Positions 42,734 through 51,180 of a DNA stretch of 64,000 bases are shown piece after piece. The stretch is from Pelolinea sp. GTDB lineage: Bacteria > Chloroflexota > Anaerolineae > Anaerolineales > Anaerolineaceae. Position 1 is the stretch's first letter, and every line of letters starts with the position of its first letter. Location: contig JAAZOD010000032.1 in assembly GCA_012797975.1 (NCBI GenBank), positions 1 through 64,000 on the forward strand, read 5' to 3'. Under the pieces are notes generated by a model, which searched no databases, was not told where the DNA came from, and worked only from the letters and a program-made list of their open reading frames with translations. A program made the translations under genes and the position numbers.

Positions 42734-44086
42734 TCATTCTTTCCAGTTCAACAGAACTTGTTTAAGCGATTCCAAGAATAATTTTTCCTGGTGGGGAAGT
42801 ACAGTGCGCGGATCCAGAAGGATTCTTCCATCTTCAATTCTTGCAATGATCGGAACGGACTGCTCGCGCAGTGTTTTCAAGAATTGGTCCGGTTTCTTTG
42901 CATGTATTGCCAGTAAAAAGGTGGGCAAGCTTTCATCCGGCAGACTCCCTCCACCGATCATGGACCGCCCTTCTATAATATCACCGCAGCCGAGGTTCTC
43001 TTTCCAAAGAACAGCACGTTGGTGAATGGTTTGTGCAGAAAGTGAAATCATTTGCCATAACGGTATTTCCGATTCCGCTTTCCCGGTTAAATATGTGAGC
43101 AGGGTTTGGCTGATGCCTGCTAAACATAATTTATCGGGCCGCAACGCTCTGGCGAGAGGATGCTTTTTGATCTTTTGGATCAGTTCTTTCTTACCCAGGA
43201 TGATGCCTGCTTGCGGGCCACCCAGCAGTTTATCGCCGGAAAAACTGACCACGTCCACTCCCGCTTGCAGCGATTCCTGAACCATTGGTTCGTGAGGAAG
43301 GCCGTATTTTGCCGTATCCAGCAGTGCACCGGAACCCAGATCATGAAAGATGAGGACTCCTTTTTGATGGACAAGCGAGCAGATCTCCTGCAGGGAAGGT
43401 TCGTTGGTGAATCCCACGATCTTGAAATTGGAATGATGAGTACACAGCACCATGGCAGCCGGCTCCCGCAGGGCGTTTTCATAATCAGAGAGGTGCAGGC
43501 GGTTGGTTGTTCCAATCTCGACCAACTTTGCGCCTGATTGACGCATCACATCTGGAATGCGGAAACCGCCGCCAATCTCAACCATCTGTGTGCGTGAGAC
43601 CAGTACCCGTTTTCGCTGCGCCAACGCTGTTAAAACCAATAAAACTGCTGCTGCATTGTTATTCACGATGCAGGCAGCTTCGGCATGGGTGAGCCGCAAC
43701 AGCAATTGCTCCGCATGGATAAAACGGCTGCCCCGTTTTCCAATGTCAAGATCATACTCAAGATTGTTGTAAGAAACTGCAACATTCTGGATTTGCTGAT
43801 AGGCAACCTCTGAAAGGGGAGCGCGACCCAGATTGGTGTGCAGAATCACCCCGCTGGCGTTGATGACCGGAACCAGCGTGGGGGTGGTCCATTCGACCAA
43901 CAGATTCCTGCATTTTTCAATAATTTGAGCTTCGGAAATGTTGATTTTTGTCTGGCGTGCTTCCCCCAGGGTTTGGCGCAAAGCGTTGACCATCAACTCA
44001 TGCCCAAAAGTATCGACCAGGGTCGAACTGCACTTGGAATAATGAAGAAGACTGTCGATGGAAGGGAGATGAGCAGGCTCAGTCAT
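42734..44086 (-). CDS. selA: L-seryl-tRNA(Sec) selenium transferase
   Basis: A 450-residue PLP enzyme that converts Ser-tRNA(Sec) to Sec-tRNA(Sec). It follows E. coli SelA closely: LPSIDSLL at the start, NASGVILHTNLGRAPLS, ACIVNNNAAAVLLVL, EIGGGFRIPDVMRQSG, the Schiff-base Lys in FSGDKLLGGPQAG, and RIEDGRILLD near the end. A GTG 12 codons upstream is in frame, but the ATG at 44086 with GGAG nine bases upstream fits family length. Its presence implies selenoprotein synthesis; selB, selC and selD are not in this window. Confidence 0.93.
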   Translation of the reverse strand: MTEPAHLPSIDSLLHYSKCSSTLVDTFGHELMVNALRQTLGEARQTKINISEAQIIEKCRNLLVEWTTPTLVPVINASGVILHTNLGRAPLSEVAYQQIQNVAVSYNNLEYDLDIGKRGSRFIHAEQLLLRLTHAEAACIVNNNAAAVLLVLTALAQRKRVLVSRTQMVEIGGGFRIPDVMRQSGAKLVEIGTTNRLHLSDYENALREPAAMVLCTHHSNFKIVGFTNEPSLQEICSLVHQKGVLIFHDLGSGALLDTAKYGLPHEPMVQESLQAGVDVVSFSGDKLLGGPQAGIILGKKELIQKIKKHPLARALRPDKLCLAGISQTLLTYLTGKAESEIPLWQMISLSAQTIHQRAVLWKENLGCGDIIEGRSMIGGGSLPDESLPTFLLAIHAKKPDQFLKTLREQSVPIIARIEDGRILLDPRTVLPHQEKLFLESLKQVLLNWKE

Positions 44087-44486
44087 GCTTTCGATCTCCG
44101 CTGAAGAAGGATGCTTTTTCACTGATACGAAGGAAAATTTCTAGCATCACAAAACCCGCTCCAAGCAGCAAAATAATGAAATCGGTCAGAACCCGCCCAA
44201 GTTGCAACCACAGCAAAAGATCAATATAGACCGCACACAAGATCGATTCTCTTAATAAAACGCCTTCAGACAAATTCTTTTTCGAAAACCGGAGCTGCAG
44301 GATAGTGATGATGGGAAGACTTAATCCGCAAGATACCAGCGAGATAAAAAAGAACAGCAGCCAGCGCGGGCCAAGAAATGGCTGGGTGTTTAAAAAAATA
44401 AAAATCAACCCAGCTCCACCACCCGCTGTGAGAATCAACCCAACGGGAAGGACCTTTCCAACGGTGATCTGCTCGTTTTTCATCAT
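44079..44486 (-). CDS. Hypothetical four-helix membrane protein
   Basis: A 135-residue protein with about four hydrophobic segments and short charged loops. No family is recognised. Its end overlaps the selA start by 8 nt, so it heads the selA-M24-tsaD operon. About 90 bp separate it from the divergent MFS gene. It may have no link to selenocysteine. Confidence 0.6.
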   Translation of the reverse strand: MMKNEQITVGKVLPVGLILTAGGGAGLIFIFLNTQPFLGPRWLLFFFISLVSCGLSLPIITILQLRFSKKNLSEGVLLRESILCAVYIDLLLWLQLGRVLTDFIILLLGAGFVMLEIFLRISEKASFFSGDRKHD

Positions 44487-44535
44487 ATTTAAAGATTATA
44501 TCGTAAGCCTATTTTCCTGGGAAAGAAATGCGCGG

Positions 44536-44541
44536 TATACT
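44536..44541 (+). promoter_or_regulatory. -10 element of the MFS pair
   Basis: TATACT lies 33 bp before the TTG start at 44574. No clear -35. GGAGG at 44564-44568 follows as the ribosome binding site for TTG. Confidence 0.4.
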
Positions 44542-44573
44542 TTATTTCTTGCTTGAACGTCTCGGAGGGTACG

Positions 44574-45800
44574 TTGCTTAAGAAGATCTCTTCAACCTTT
44601 AACGAATATCCACAGAGTTTCAAAGTCTTGGCTGCCGCCACCTTCATCGATCGGGTTGGCGGTACCATGATCCAGCCCTTCTATTCCCTGTACATTGCGC
44701 AAAAATTCGGCGTCAATATGACCACGATCGGATTGCTGTTTGGTATTTGGGCAATTTCCGGTGTGGTTGGGAACATGCTGGGCGGAGCGCTGACAGATAA
44801 AATCGGGCGCAAGACCATGCTAGTGGCCGGACTGGTCCTTTCCGCGACCAGCGCCATCTTGATGGGCATTGTGAATAACTTAATGGCTTTTGCGTTGATT
44901 TCAACGGTGGTGGGCTTGCTTTCTGATATTGCCGGACCGGCACGCGGGGCAATGACCACCGATATGCTCCCGGCAGAAAAAAGAGCGGAAGGATTTGGGA
45001 TCATTCGTGTGGTTGGAAACCTGGCTTGGATCGTCGGCCCTGCCTTGGGTGGCTTGCTGGCGACCAAATCCTATATGCTGGTGTTCATTTGTGATGCGGT
45101 AGCAAGCATTATTACCGCATTGATTGTGATATGGAAGATCCCCGAAACAAAACCTCAAGCAACCGAAGAAGCAGAAAAAGAAACCTTGTTGCAAACCTTT
45201 AAAGGATACAGCCAGGTCACTTCGGATAAACTATTCATGGCGTACGTGATCATTTCCATGCTGTTGATCTTTGTCTACAGTCAGATGTACAGCACTTTGT
45301 CGGTCTATCTCAACCAGCAACATGCTATCCCTGCCAAAGGTTATGGCTGGCTGATGAGCATGAATGCCATCCTGGTAGTCTTGTTCCAATTCAGTGTTAC
45401 CCGCAGTACAAAAAAGAAACCACCCATGCACATGATGGCACTGGCGACTTTATTGTATGGAATTGGTTTTTCCATGATCGGATTTGTGGATCAATACTGG
45501 ATGTTCATGGTAGCCATGGCAATCATCACGCTGGGTGAAATGGTTCATATTCCCACTTCCAGTGGATTGATTGCCAACCTTGCTCCAGAGGATAAGCGTG
45601 GTCGCTACAATGCTTTTGCCAACCTAAGCTGGGGGGTCCCCAATATTTTCAGCACTTTCTTTGCCGGTCTGGTGATGGACAATCTGAACCCCAATTTGGT
45701 GTGGACGATCGCGGGTATCATCTGCCTGGTCACCCTGTTCGGTTATCTGCTGATGAATCAGCATGTGCAGAAACGTCTTGAACCGATTACGCAGGAGTGA
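44574..45800 (+). CDS. MFS transporter, first of a paralogous pair
   Basis: A 408-residue major-facilitator protein with 12 predicted membrane segments. The loop 2-3 signature is GGALTDKIGRKTM. The start chosen is TTG at 44574 because GGAGG lies 5 bp upstream and because the second copy uses the same arrangement; an upstream TTG at 44553 has no ribosome binding site. It is clearly homologous over its length to the next gene (for example F-I-D-R-x-G-G and GALTDK-GRK). Drug or solute export is possible; the substrate is unknown. Stop overlaps or abuts the second MFS start. Confidence 0.8.
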   Translation: MLKKISSTFNEYPQSFKVLAAATFIDRVGGTMIQPFYSLYIAQKFGVNMTTIGLLFGIWAISGVVGNMLGGALTDKIGRKTMLVAGLVLSATSAILMGIVNNLMAFALISTVVGLLSDIAGPARGAMTTDMLPAEKRAEGFGIIRVVGNLAWIVGPALGGLLATKSYMLVFICDAVASIITALIVIWKIPETKPQATEEAEKETLLQTFKGYSQVTSDKLFMAYVIISMLLIFVYSQMYSTLSVYLNQQHAIPAKGYGWLMSMNAILVVLFQFSVTRSTKKKPPMHMMALATLLYGIGFSMIGFVDQYWMFMVAMAIITLGEMVHIPTSSGLIANLAPEDKRGRYNAFANLSWGVPNIFSTFFAGLVMDNLNPNLVWTIAGIICLVTLFGYLLMNQHVQKRLEPITQE

Positions 45801-45802
45801 CA

Positions 45803-47041
45803 TTGTTCAGAAACATCAAAGAAACCTATAAAAACTTTAATTCCACTTTCTGGACCCTGATCGGCGCCATGTTCATTGATCGGCTTGGCGGGTCCCTCTT
45901 ATTCCCTTTTTTCTCTCTGTATATTACCGAACGATTCGGCGTGGGTATGACAGAAGTGGGTTATATTTTTCTGCTGCATACTTCCGCCATGTTCATTGGG
46001 AATATGTTGAGTGGAGCATTGACCGATAAGTTTGGCAGAAAAAAGATGCTTCTGGCTGGCATTATCCTGAGTGGAACGAGCAGTCTGCTGATGGGATTCA
46101 TTCCCAATTATGAAACATTTATGGTTTTCACGGTCATCACCGGGTTCCTTGCCAATGTTGGCAGCCCGGCTGTGAGCGCCATGATGGCGGATATTTTGCC
46201 AGTGGAACAGCGTGCACAGGGCTTCAGCATCTTGCGGGTAGTTGTGAATTTATCGGTTACCTTTGGACCTGCCATTGGTGGGGTACTGGCAGGGTATAAC
46301 TATTTTTACTTGTTCATCACCGACTTTGTGATCAGCATGATCACTGCCTGTATCGTGTTTTTCAAGATCCCTGAAACAAAACCGGAACCTGCTGCAGACG
46401 CTGAACAAACCGAACAGAGCTTGTGGAGCACCTTTGGCGGTTATCGCCTGATCTTGAAAGATTGGTTTTTCCTCGGCATTCTTTTCCTATCTTTGCTGAC
46501 AAACCTGGTATACATGCAGATGAATTCCAGTCTCTCAGTTTTCTTGCGCGATATGTATGCTATCTCCTCGCAGAAATACGGATATATCCTTTCGCTCAAT
46601 GCCATCATGGTGGTTTTCATGCAGTTCTGGATCACCCATAAAATAAAAGATTACAAACCCATGCTGCTGATGTGCGCCGGAAATCTGCTGTATGCTATCG
46701 GATTCAGCATGTATGGGTTTGTCGGCACCTATCCACTGTTTTTGCTGGCAATGGCGATCATCACGATTGGAGAAATGATCAGTTCGCCGATTATGCAGTC
46801 CATTATTGCCCGGCTGGCTCCCGAACAAATGCGCGGCAGATATATGGCAACTTTCAATCTCAGCCACGAGGTTGCGAATGCGGTGGGTCCGCTGGCTGCT
46901 GGTATCATTATGGATAATTACAATCCCAACTGGGTTTGGTATGCTGGTGGTATCATTTGTACAATTTCTGCAATTGGATATTTGTTGATGCAAACGCCGG
47001 CGAAACAAAAGCTGGTAGATCCTGCTCCGGTAGAAGAATAG
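45803..47041 (+). CDS. MFS transporter, second of a paralogous pair
   Basis: A 412-residue 12-segment MFS protein. [20 protein letters not shown] and [13 protein letters not shown] align with the first copy. The start is TTG at 45803 with AGGAG 5 bp upstream; a GTG at 45797 overlapping the preceding stop is the alternative. The tight TTG-TTG tandem suggests that both copies are made in similar amounts and may form a pair. Followed 14 bp later by formate-THF ligase, so the three may be one operon. Confidence 0.8.
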   Translation: MFRNIKETYKNFNSTFWTLIGAMFIDRLGGSLLFPFFSLYITERFGVGMTEVGYIFLLHTSAMFIGNMLSGALTDKFGRKKMLLAGIILSGTSSLLMGFIPNYETFMVFTVITGFLANVGSPAVSAMMADILPVEQRAQGFSILRVVVNLSVTFGPAIGGVLAGYNYFYLFITDFVISMITACIVFFKIPETKPEPAADAEQTEQSLWSTFGGYRLILKDWFFLGILFLSLLTNLVYMQMNSSLSVFLRDMYAISSQKYGYILSLNAIMVVFMQFWITHKIKDYKPMLLMCAGNLLYAIGFSMYGFVGTYPLFLLAMAIITIGEMISSPIMQSIIARLAPEQMRGRYMATFNLSHEVANAVGPLAAGIIMDNYNPNWVWYAGGIICTISAIGYLLMQTPAKQKLVDPAPVEE

Positions 47042-47055
47042 AAAGAGGGATGAAA

Positions 47056-48969
47056 ATGCAAAAAGAGCAAAAACCTTTTCGCACAACCAAAATAAATCTT
47101 CGCAAACCCGTTCCCACCGATATTGAGATCGCTCAGGCGGCCACGTTGCGTCCTATCCAGGAAGTGGCGGAAGATTTGGGCATTCTTCCTGAGGAATTGG
47201 AATTATATGGCCCCTATAAGGCGAAAGTAAAACTGGAAGTGCTTGAACGTTTAAAAAACCTGCCCAATGGAAAATATATCGACGTTACTGCCATTAATCC
47301 CACCCCCTTGGGGGAGGGGAAGACTACCACAACAGTGGGTTTGAGCCAGGCGCTGGGTGCTCATTTGCAAAAGCGGGTTGTGACCTGTTTACGCCAACCC
47401 AGTCAAGGCCCAACCTTTGGCATTAAGGGAGGAGCGGCCGGCGGTGGTTACAGCCAGGTGATCCCCATGGAAGACCTGAATCTCCACTTGACCGGTGATA
47501 TTCATGCTGTGACAGCCGCTAACAACCTGCTGGCAGCGGCAGTGGAAACGCGCCTGTATCATGAAAATCATCAAACCAACGATGCGCTCTTCCGCCGGCT
47601 TTACCCACAGGATAAGGATGGCATTTTTCAGGTGGGACGTGGACAACTTGGACGCCTAAAAAAACTGGGCATTCACCCCGATCAATTGGGCAAGATCACC
47701 GAAGAACAGAAAGCGAAACTGGTGCGGTTGGACATTGACCCCGCCCAGATTTACTGGATGCGTGGGATCGACACCAATGACCGCTTTTTGCGCGGGATCA
47801 CCGTGGGGGAAGGCCCTCAAGAAACAGGTTCTGAACGAAAAACCGGTTTCTACATCACGGTTGCCAGTGAGATCATGGCTGTGTTGGCTCTGGCCACCAG
47901 TGTGGAAGATATGCGTGAACGCCTTGGAAAAATGGTGGTGGCTTTGAGTAAGAGTGGCGAGGCGATCACTGCCGAAGACCTGGGTATTGCAGGGGCATTG
48001 ACGGTTTTGATGGCCGATGCGATCAAACCGAATTTACTGCAAACCCTGGAAGGTACGCCTGTTTTTGTGCATGCCGGGCCTTTTGCCAATATCGCACATG
48101 GCAACAGTTCCATCCTGGCAGACCAGATCGGTTTGAAACTGGCCGATTATGTGGTCACCGAATCGGGTTTTGGTTCGGATATGGGCATGGAAAAATTCTT
48201 CGATATTAAATGCCGCTATTCAGGATTGAAACCGGATGTGGTTGTGCTGGTAGCAACGGTGCGTGCATTGAAGATGCATGGGGGCGGACCGAAAGTCACG
48301 GCAGGTCAGGTTCTTGATCGGGCTTATAAAGAAGAAAATCTGGATCTCCTGCGCAATGGCCTTGATCACCTTTTCCACCATATTGGCATTGCACAGCAGT
48401 TTGGCGTTCCAACCGTGGTTGCCATTAATCGATTTGTGACCGATTCCGATGCCGAACTGGCTCTCATCCAGCAGGCAGTACGATCTTCAGACATGGCGGA
48501 TGATTGCGTAGTCACCAATAACTGGGAAATGGGCGGGGCAGGCGCAGTCGAACTGGCCGAGGCGGTAATCAGAGCCGCAGAAAAACCATCCAAGTTCCAA
48601 TTCCTCTATCCATTAGAGTTATCGATCAGAGAAAAAATCGAGACAATTGTGAAGCAAGTCTATGGCGCGGATGGGGTGGATTATGCTCCCGAAGCGAAAA
48701 GGAAGATTGAAGAGTTCACAAAGCTCGGTTATTCCGAATTGCCTATTTGCATGGCAAAAACTCATTTAAGTTTGAGCCATGATCAGGAATTGAAAGGCGT
48801 TCCCAAGGGTTACCGTTTTCCGATCCGTGATATTCGTCTTTCGGCAGGCGCCGGCTTCCTGTATCCATTAGCAGGGGAGATCAGTACCATGCCTGGTTTA
48901 CCGACCCGACCGGCTTTTATGGATATCGACATCGATCCGCAGACTGGAAAGATTAGCGGGTTATCATAA
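47056..48969 (+). CDS. fhs: Formate-tetrahydrofolate ligase
   Basis: A 637-residue enzyme that forms 10-formyl-THF from formate, THF and ATP. Landmarks: [13 protein letters not shown], the ATP-binding [51 protein letters not shown], and [15 protein letters not shown]. It is longer than the usual bacterial ~555-residue form because of a segment (about 185-240, [15 protein letters not shown], then [13 protein letters not shown] and [12 protein letters not shown]) typical of eukaryotic C1-THF synthases. Start 47056 has AGGG 6 bp upstream; an ATG at 47050 is an alternative. A strong terminator follows. Confidence 0.95.
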   Translation: MQKEQKPFRTTKINLRKPVPTDIEIAQAATLRPIQEVAEDLGILPEELELYGPYKAKVKLEVLERLKNLPNGKYIDVTAINPTPLGEGKTTTTVGLSQALGAHLQKRVVTCLRQPSQGPTFGIKGGAAGGGYSQVIPMEDLNLHLTGDIHAVTAANNLLAAAVETRLYHENHQTNDALFRRLYPQDKDGIFQVGRGQLGRLKKLGIHPDQLGKITEEQKAKLVRLDIDPAQIYWMRGIDTNDRFLRGITVGEGPQETGSERKTGFYITVASEIMAVLALATSVEDMRERLGKMVVALSKSGEAITAEDLGIAGALTVLMADAIKPNLLQTLEGTPVFVHAGPFANIAHGNSSILADQIGLKLADYVVTESGFGSDMGMEKFFDIKCRYSGLKPDVVVLVATVRALKMHGGGPKVTAGQVLDRAYKEENLDLLRNGLDHLFHHIGIAQQFGVPTVVAINRFVTDSDAELALIQQAVRSSDMADDCVVTNNWEMGGAGAVELAEAVIRAAEKPSKFQFLYPLELSIREKIETIVKQVYGADGVDYAPEAKRKIEEFTKLGYSELPICMAKTHLSLSHDQELKGVPKGYRFPIRDIRLSAGAGFLYPLAGEISTMPGLPTRPAFMDIDIDPQTGKISGLS

Positions 48970-48981
48970 TCAAAAAGAGGA

Positions 48982-49015
48982 AAAGAAGGCAGCCTGTTCG
49001 TCAACTGCCTTCTTT
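48982..49015 (+). terminator. Intrinsic terminator of fhs
   Basis: AAAGAAGGCAG (48982-48992) pairs with CTGCCTTCTTT (49005-49015) around a 12-nt loop and is continued by T residues. It ends the MFS-MFS-fhs unit. Confidence 0.9.
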
Positions 49016-49027
49016 TTTACCATGCGC

Positions 49028-49033
49028 TATAAT
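49028..49033 (+). promoter_or_regulatory. -10 element of the second GT-C-like gene
   Basis: GCTATAATAA contains a consensus TATAAT 28 bp before the ATG at 49062, right after the fhs terminator. No clear -35. Confidence 0.5.
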
Positions 49034-49061
49034 AAACCCACATTCACGATTGGATAGGAAA

Positions 49062-51167
49062 ATGAAGACAAAGAAAATTTCCTTTGAGATCATATTGCTG
49101 GTGATTGTTCTTGCCCTGCATGCATTGGTTGCTTTTTCTTCCGAATCACAATTATTGAACTGGTTTCAGACGGATGATGCCTTTTATTATTTCGTAACCG
49201 CTCGGAATATTGCCGAAGGAAAAGGCATCACGTTTGATGGGATCAGCACAACCAATGGATTTCATCCGTTGTGGATGTCGATCTGTGTACCCATCTTCAG
49301 TTTGGCAACGGTCAACCTTTTCCTTCCTTTGCGCGTGATGGTCATGCTTCTGGGTGTTTTGAATGCAGCTACCGGGATTCTACTGTATCGCTTTTTCGCA
49401 AAGAGATTCTCCAAGGAATCGGGTTGGTTTGTGGCAATTTTCTGGACCTTCCTTCCAACCATCCACGAATTAACTTCCAAACTGGGTTTGGAATCTGGAT
49501 TGACCGCCTTTGCGCTGGTCGCTGCTCTCAGTTATTTGTCTTCATTTGAAGATCGGGAATTAAAGCCGAAGAATTTCCTCATCATGAGTCTTTTAGGAGC
49601 ATTCCTCTTGTTCAGCCGATTGGATTCCATCTTCATCGTGATTCTCATGGGGATCTGGCTGGTATTTCGGAAAACCCATCTGCGTTGGCAAGTCTTGCTG
49701 GATGGGCTGTTTGCTTTTTTAGCGGCGATCATCTCCTATTATTTGCGGGTCCAGAATACGGATAATATTTTTAACTTCCTCCCATTTTTCTATGTTTTCA
49801 TCGCGTTATCGCTGGTATCGAAGGTTGTTTTTCAATATCTTTTTAAAGGATATGTCTGCAATTCTTCGCTATCGCTGAAAAAACAAATCATGAATACTAT
49901 CCTGGGATCGGGGCTGTCCACCATCTTTACTTTTGGAATGATCTATCTGTTGCATGATGTACTGCATATGTTCCTGGGTTTTCCCCGCACGGTTTTGATC
50001 ATTGATTTTGTTATCTCCACGGTGCTTATGCTGGGGTGGCGCCTTGTGTATATCGTGTATACCAAATCAAAAAAACGTGATTATTCACAGGATATTTCCT
50101 GGGCGAAGAATGGCAAAACTTGGTTGACCCATGCAGTGTGTTATTTTGGACCGATCCTGGTTTTGCTTGCAGTGTATATGCTGTTCAATAAATCCTATGC
50201 GGGGGCTTCTATGCCGATCAGCGGTACCATCAAACGCTGGTGGGGAACTTTGCCGCTCACAGTCTATGGGCAACCATTGAAAACCCTCGGAAAAGTGCTG
50301 GGAAGCTGGTTCAACCCAACGGCCAAAGAGGGTCCCTGGTGGTTGATCACCGCACCGATCAATCTATTGATCGAAATGGTTGCCCAGGCCACAGGGCTCC
50401 CTCAACCATCGCTGGCATTGACCAATTTCAAACGGGATTTTGGGGTGGTAACATGGACAGTGATGTTGGCCCTGCTGGCTTGGATCATTTACAAGAAAAA
50501 GGGATTCATACAGAAAGCCATGCGTGAAACGGCTTTCTTCCCGCTCTTTGTGGGTTGTGTTTTTCATTTGTTCAGTTATAAGGCCACAGGTTACCTGCAT
50601 GCCAAATACTGGTATTGGATACCTGAAATCCTTTGCACAGTGCTGTTCTTGGGAATCCTCTTGGAAAGCGTTCTAAGGCGCTACAAACGATTCTTGCATG
50701 GAACGATCGCATCTCAATTGTTGGTGGGTAGCTTTTGCGCGATTTTGGTTCTGAACCTGGCCATCCCCACCATCAAAGACTATTCTTATAAAAAAGGGGA
50801 TGTCGCTCAGCACCAATATATCCTGGAAACGAAGTTTGTGGAAGAACGCACCTTGCCCGGTGATATCATCGGGATGACCGGCGGAGGGGTAATTGCCTAT
50901 TTTATCCATGACAGAACGATTGTCAATTTGGATGGATTAATCAACGGAGCGGAATATTTCGAACAATTGAAGAATGCCACCGCCTACAAATATCTGGATG
51001 AGATCGGAATGGATTATGTCTATGCAGCCGAACCCATGATTTTAGAATCTGACCCTTATGATTGGATATTCAAAGGACGTTTGATCATGTTGGGTGAGCG
51101 CGGCGAGTTCGATTTCTACCAATATGTGCGTGGGGTTGAATCTCTCCGATTGAATTCAGAACCTTGA
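49062..51167 (+). CDS. Membrane glycosyltransferase-like protein (GT-C fold)
   Basis: A 701-residue protein with about 12 membrane segments and a C-terminal soluble part of ~120 residues (VGGGVIAYF-like segment, DRTIVNLDGLING). The first outer loop contains the acidic motif QTDDAFYYFVTARNIA followed by GISTTNGFHPLW, typical of GT-C glycosyltransferases using polyprenyl-phosphate sugars. Substrate unknown. ATG 49062 is preferred over an in-frame TTG at 49050. It is followed 13 bp later by GH36; they may be co-transcribed. Confidence 0.65.
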   Translation: MKTKKISFEIILLVIVLALHALVAFSSESQLLNWFQTDDAFYYFVTARNIAEGKGITFDGISTTNGFHPLWMSICVPIFSLATVNLFLPLRVMVMLLGVLNAATGILLYRFFAKRFSKESGWFVAIFWTFLPTIHELTSKLGLESGLTAFALVAALSYLSSFEDRELKPKNFLIMSLLGAFLLFSRLDSIFIVILMGIWLVFRKTHLRWQVLLDGLFAFLAAIISYYLRVQNTDNIFNFLPFFYVFIALSLVSKVVFQYLFKGYVCNSSLSLKKQIMNTILGSGLSTIFTFGMIYLLHDVLHMFLGFPRTVLIIDFVISTVLMLGWRLVYIVYTKSKKRDYSQDISWAKNGKTWLTHAVCYFGPILVLLAVYMLFNKSYAGASMPISGTIKRWWGTLPLTVYGQPLKTLGKVLGSWFNPTAKEGPWWLITAPINLLIEMVAQATGLPQPSLALTNFKRDFGVVTWTVMLALLAWIIYKKKGFIQKAMRETAFFPLFVGCVFHLFSYKATGYLHAKYWYWIPEILCTVLFLGILLESVLRRYKRFLHGTIASQLLVGSFCAILVLNLAIPTIKDYSYKKGDVAQHQYILETKFVEERTLPGDIIGMTGGGVIAYFIHDRTIVNLDGLINGAEYFEQLKNATAYKYLDEIGMDYVYAAEPMILESDPYDWIFKGRLIMLGERGEFDFYQYVRGVESLRLNSEP

Positions 51168-51180
51168 TTCGGGAAACGAG

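Noticed and set aside
46936-47055. Longer N-terminus for formate-THF ligase starting at 46936
   Set aside because: The extra 40 residues overlap the end of the second MFS gene in another frame and show no family similarity; SD supports 47056.
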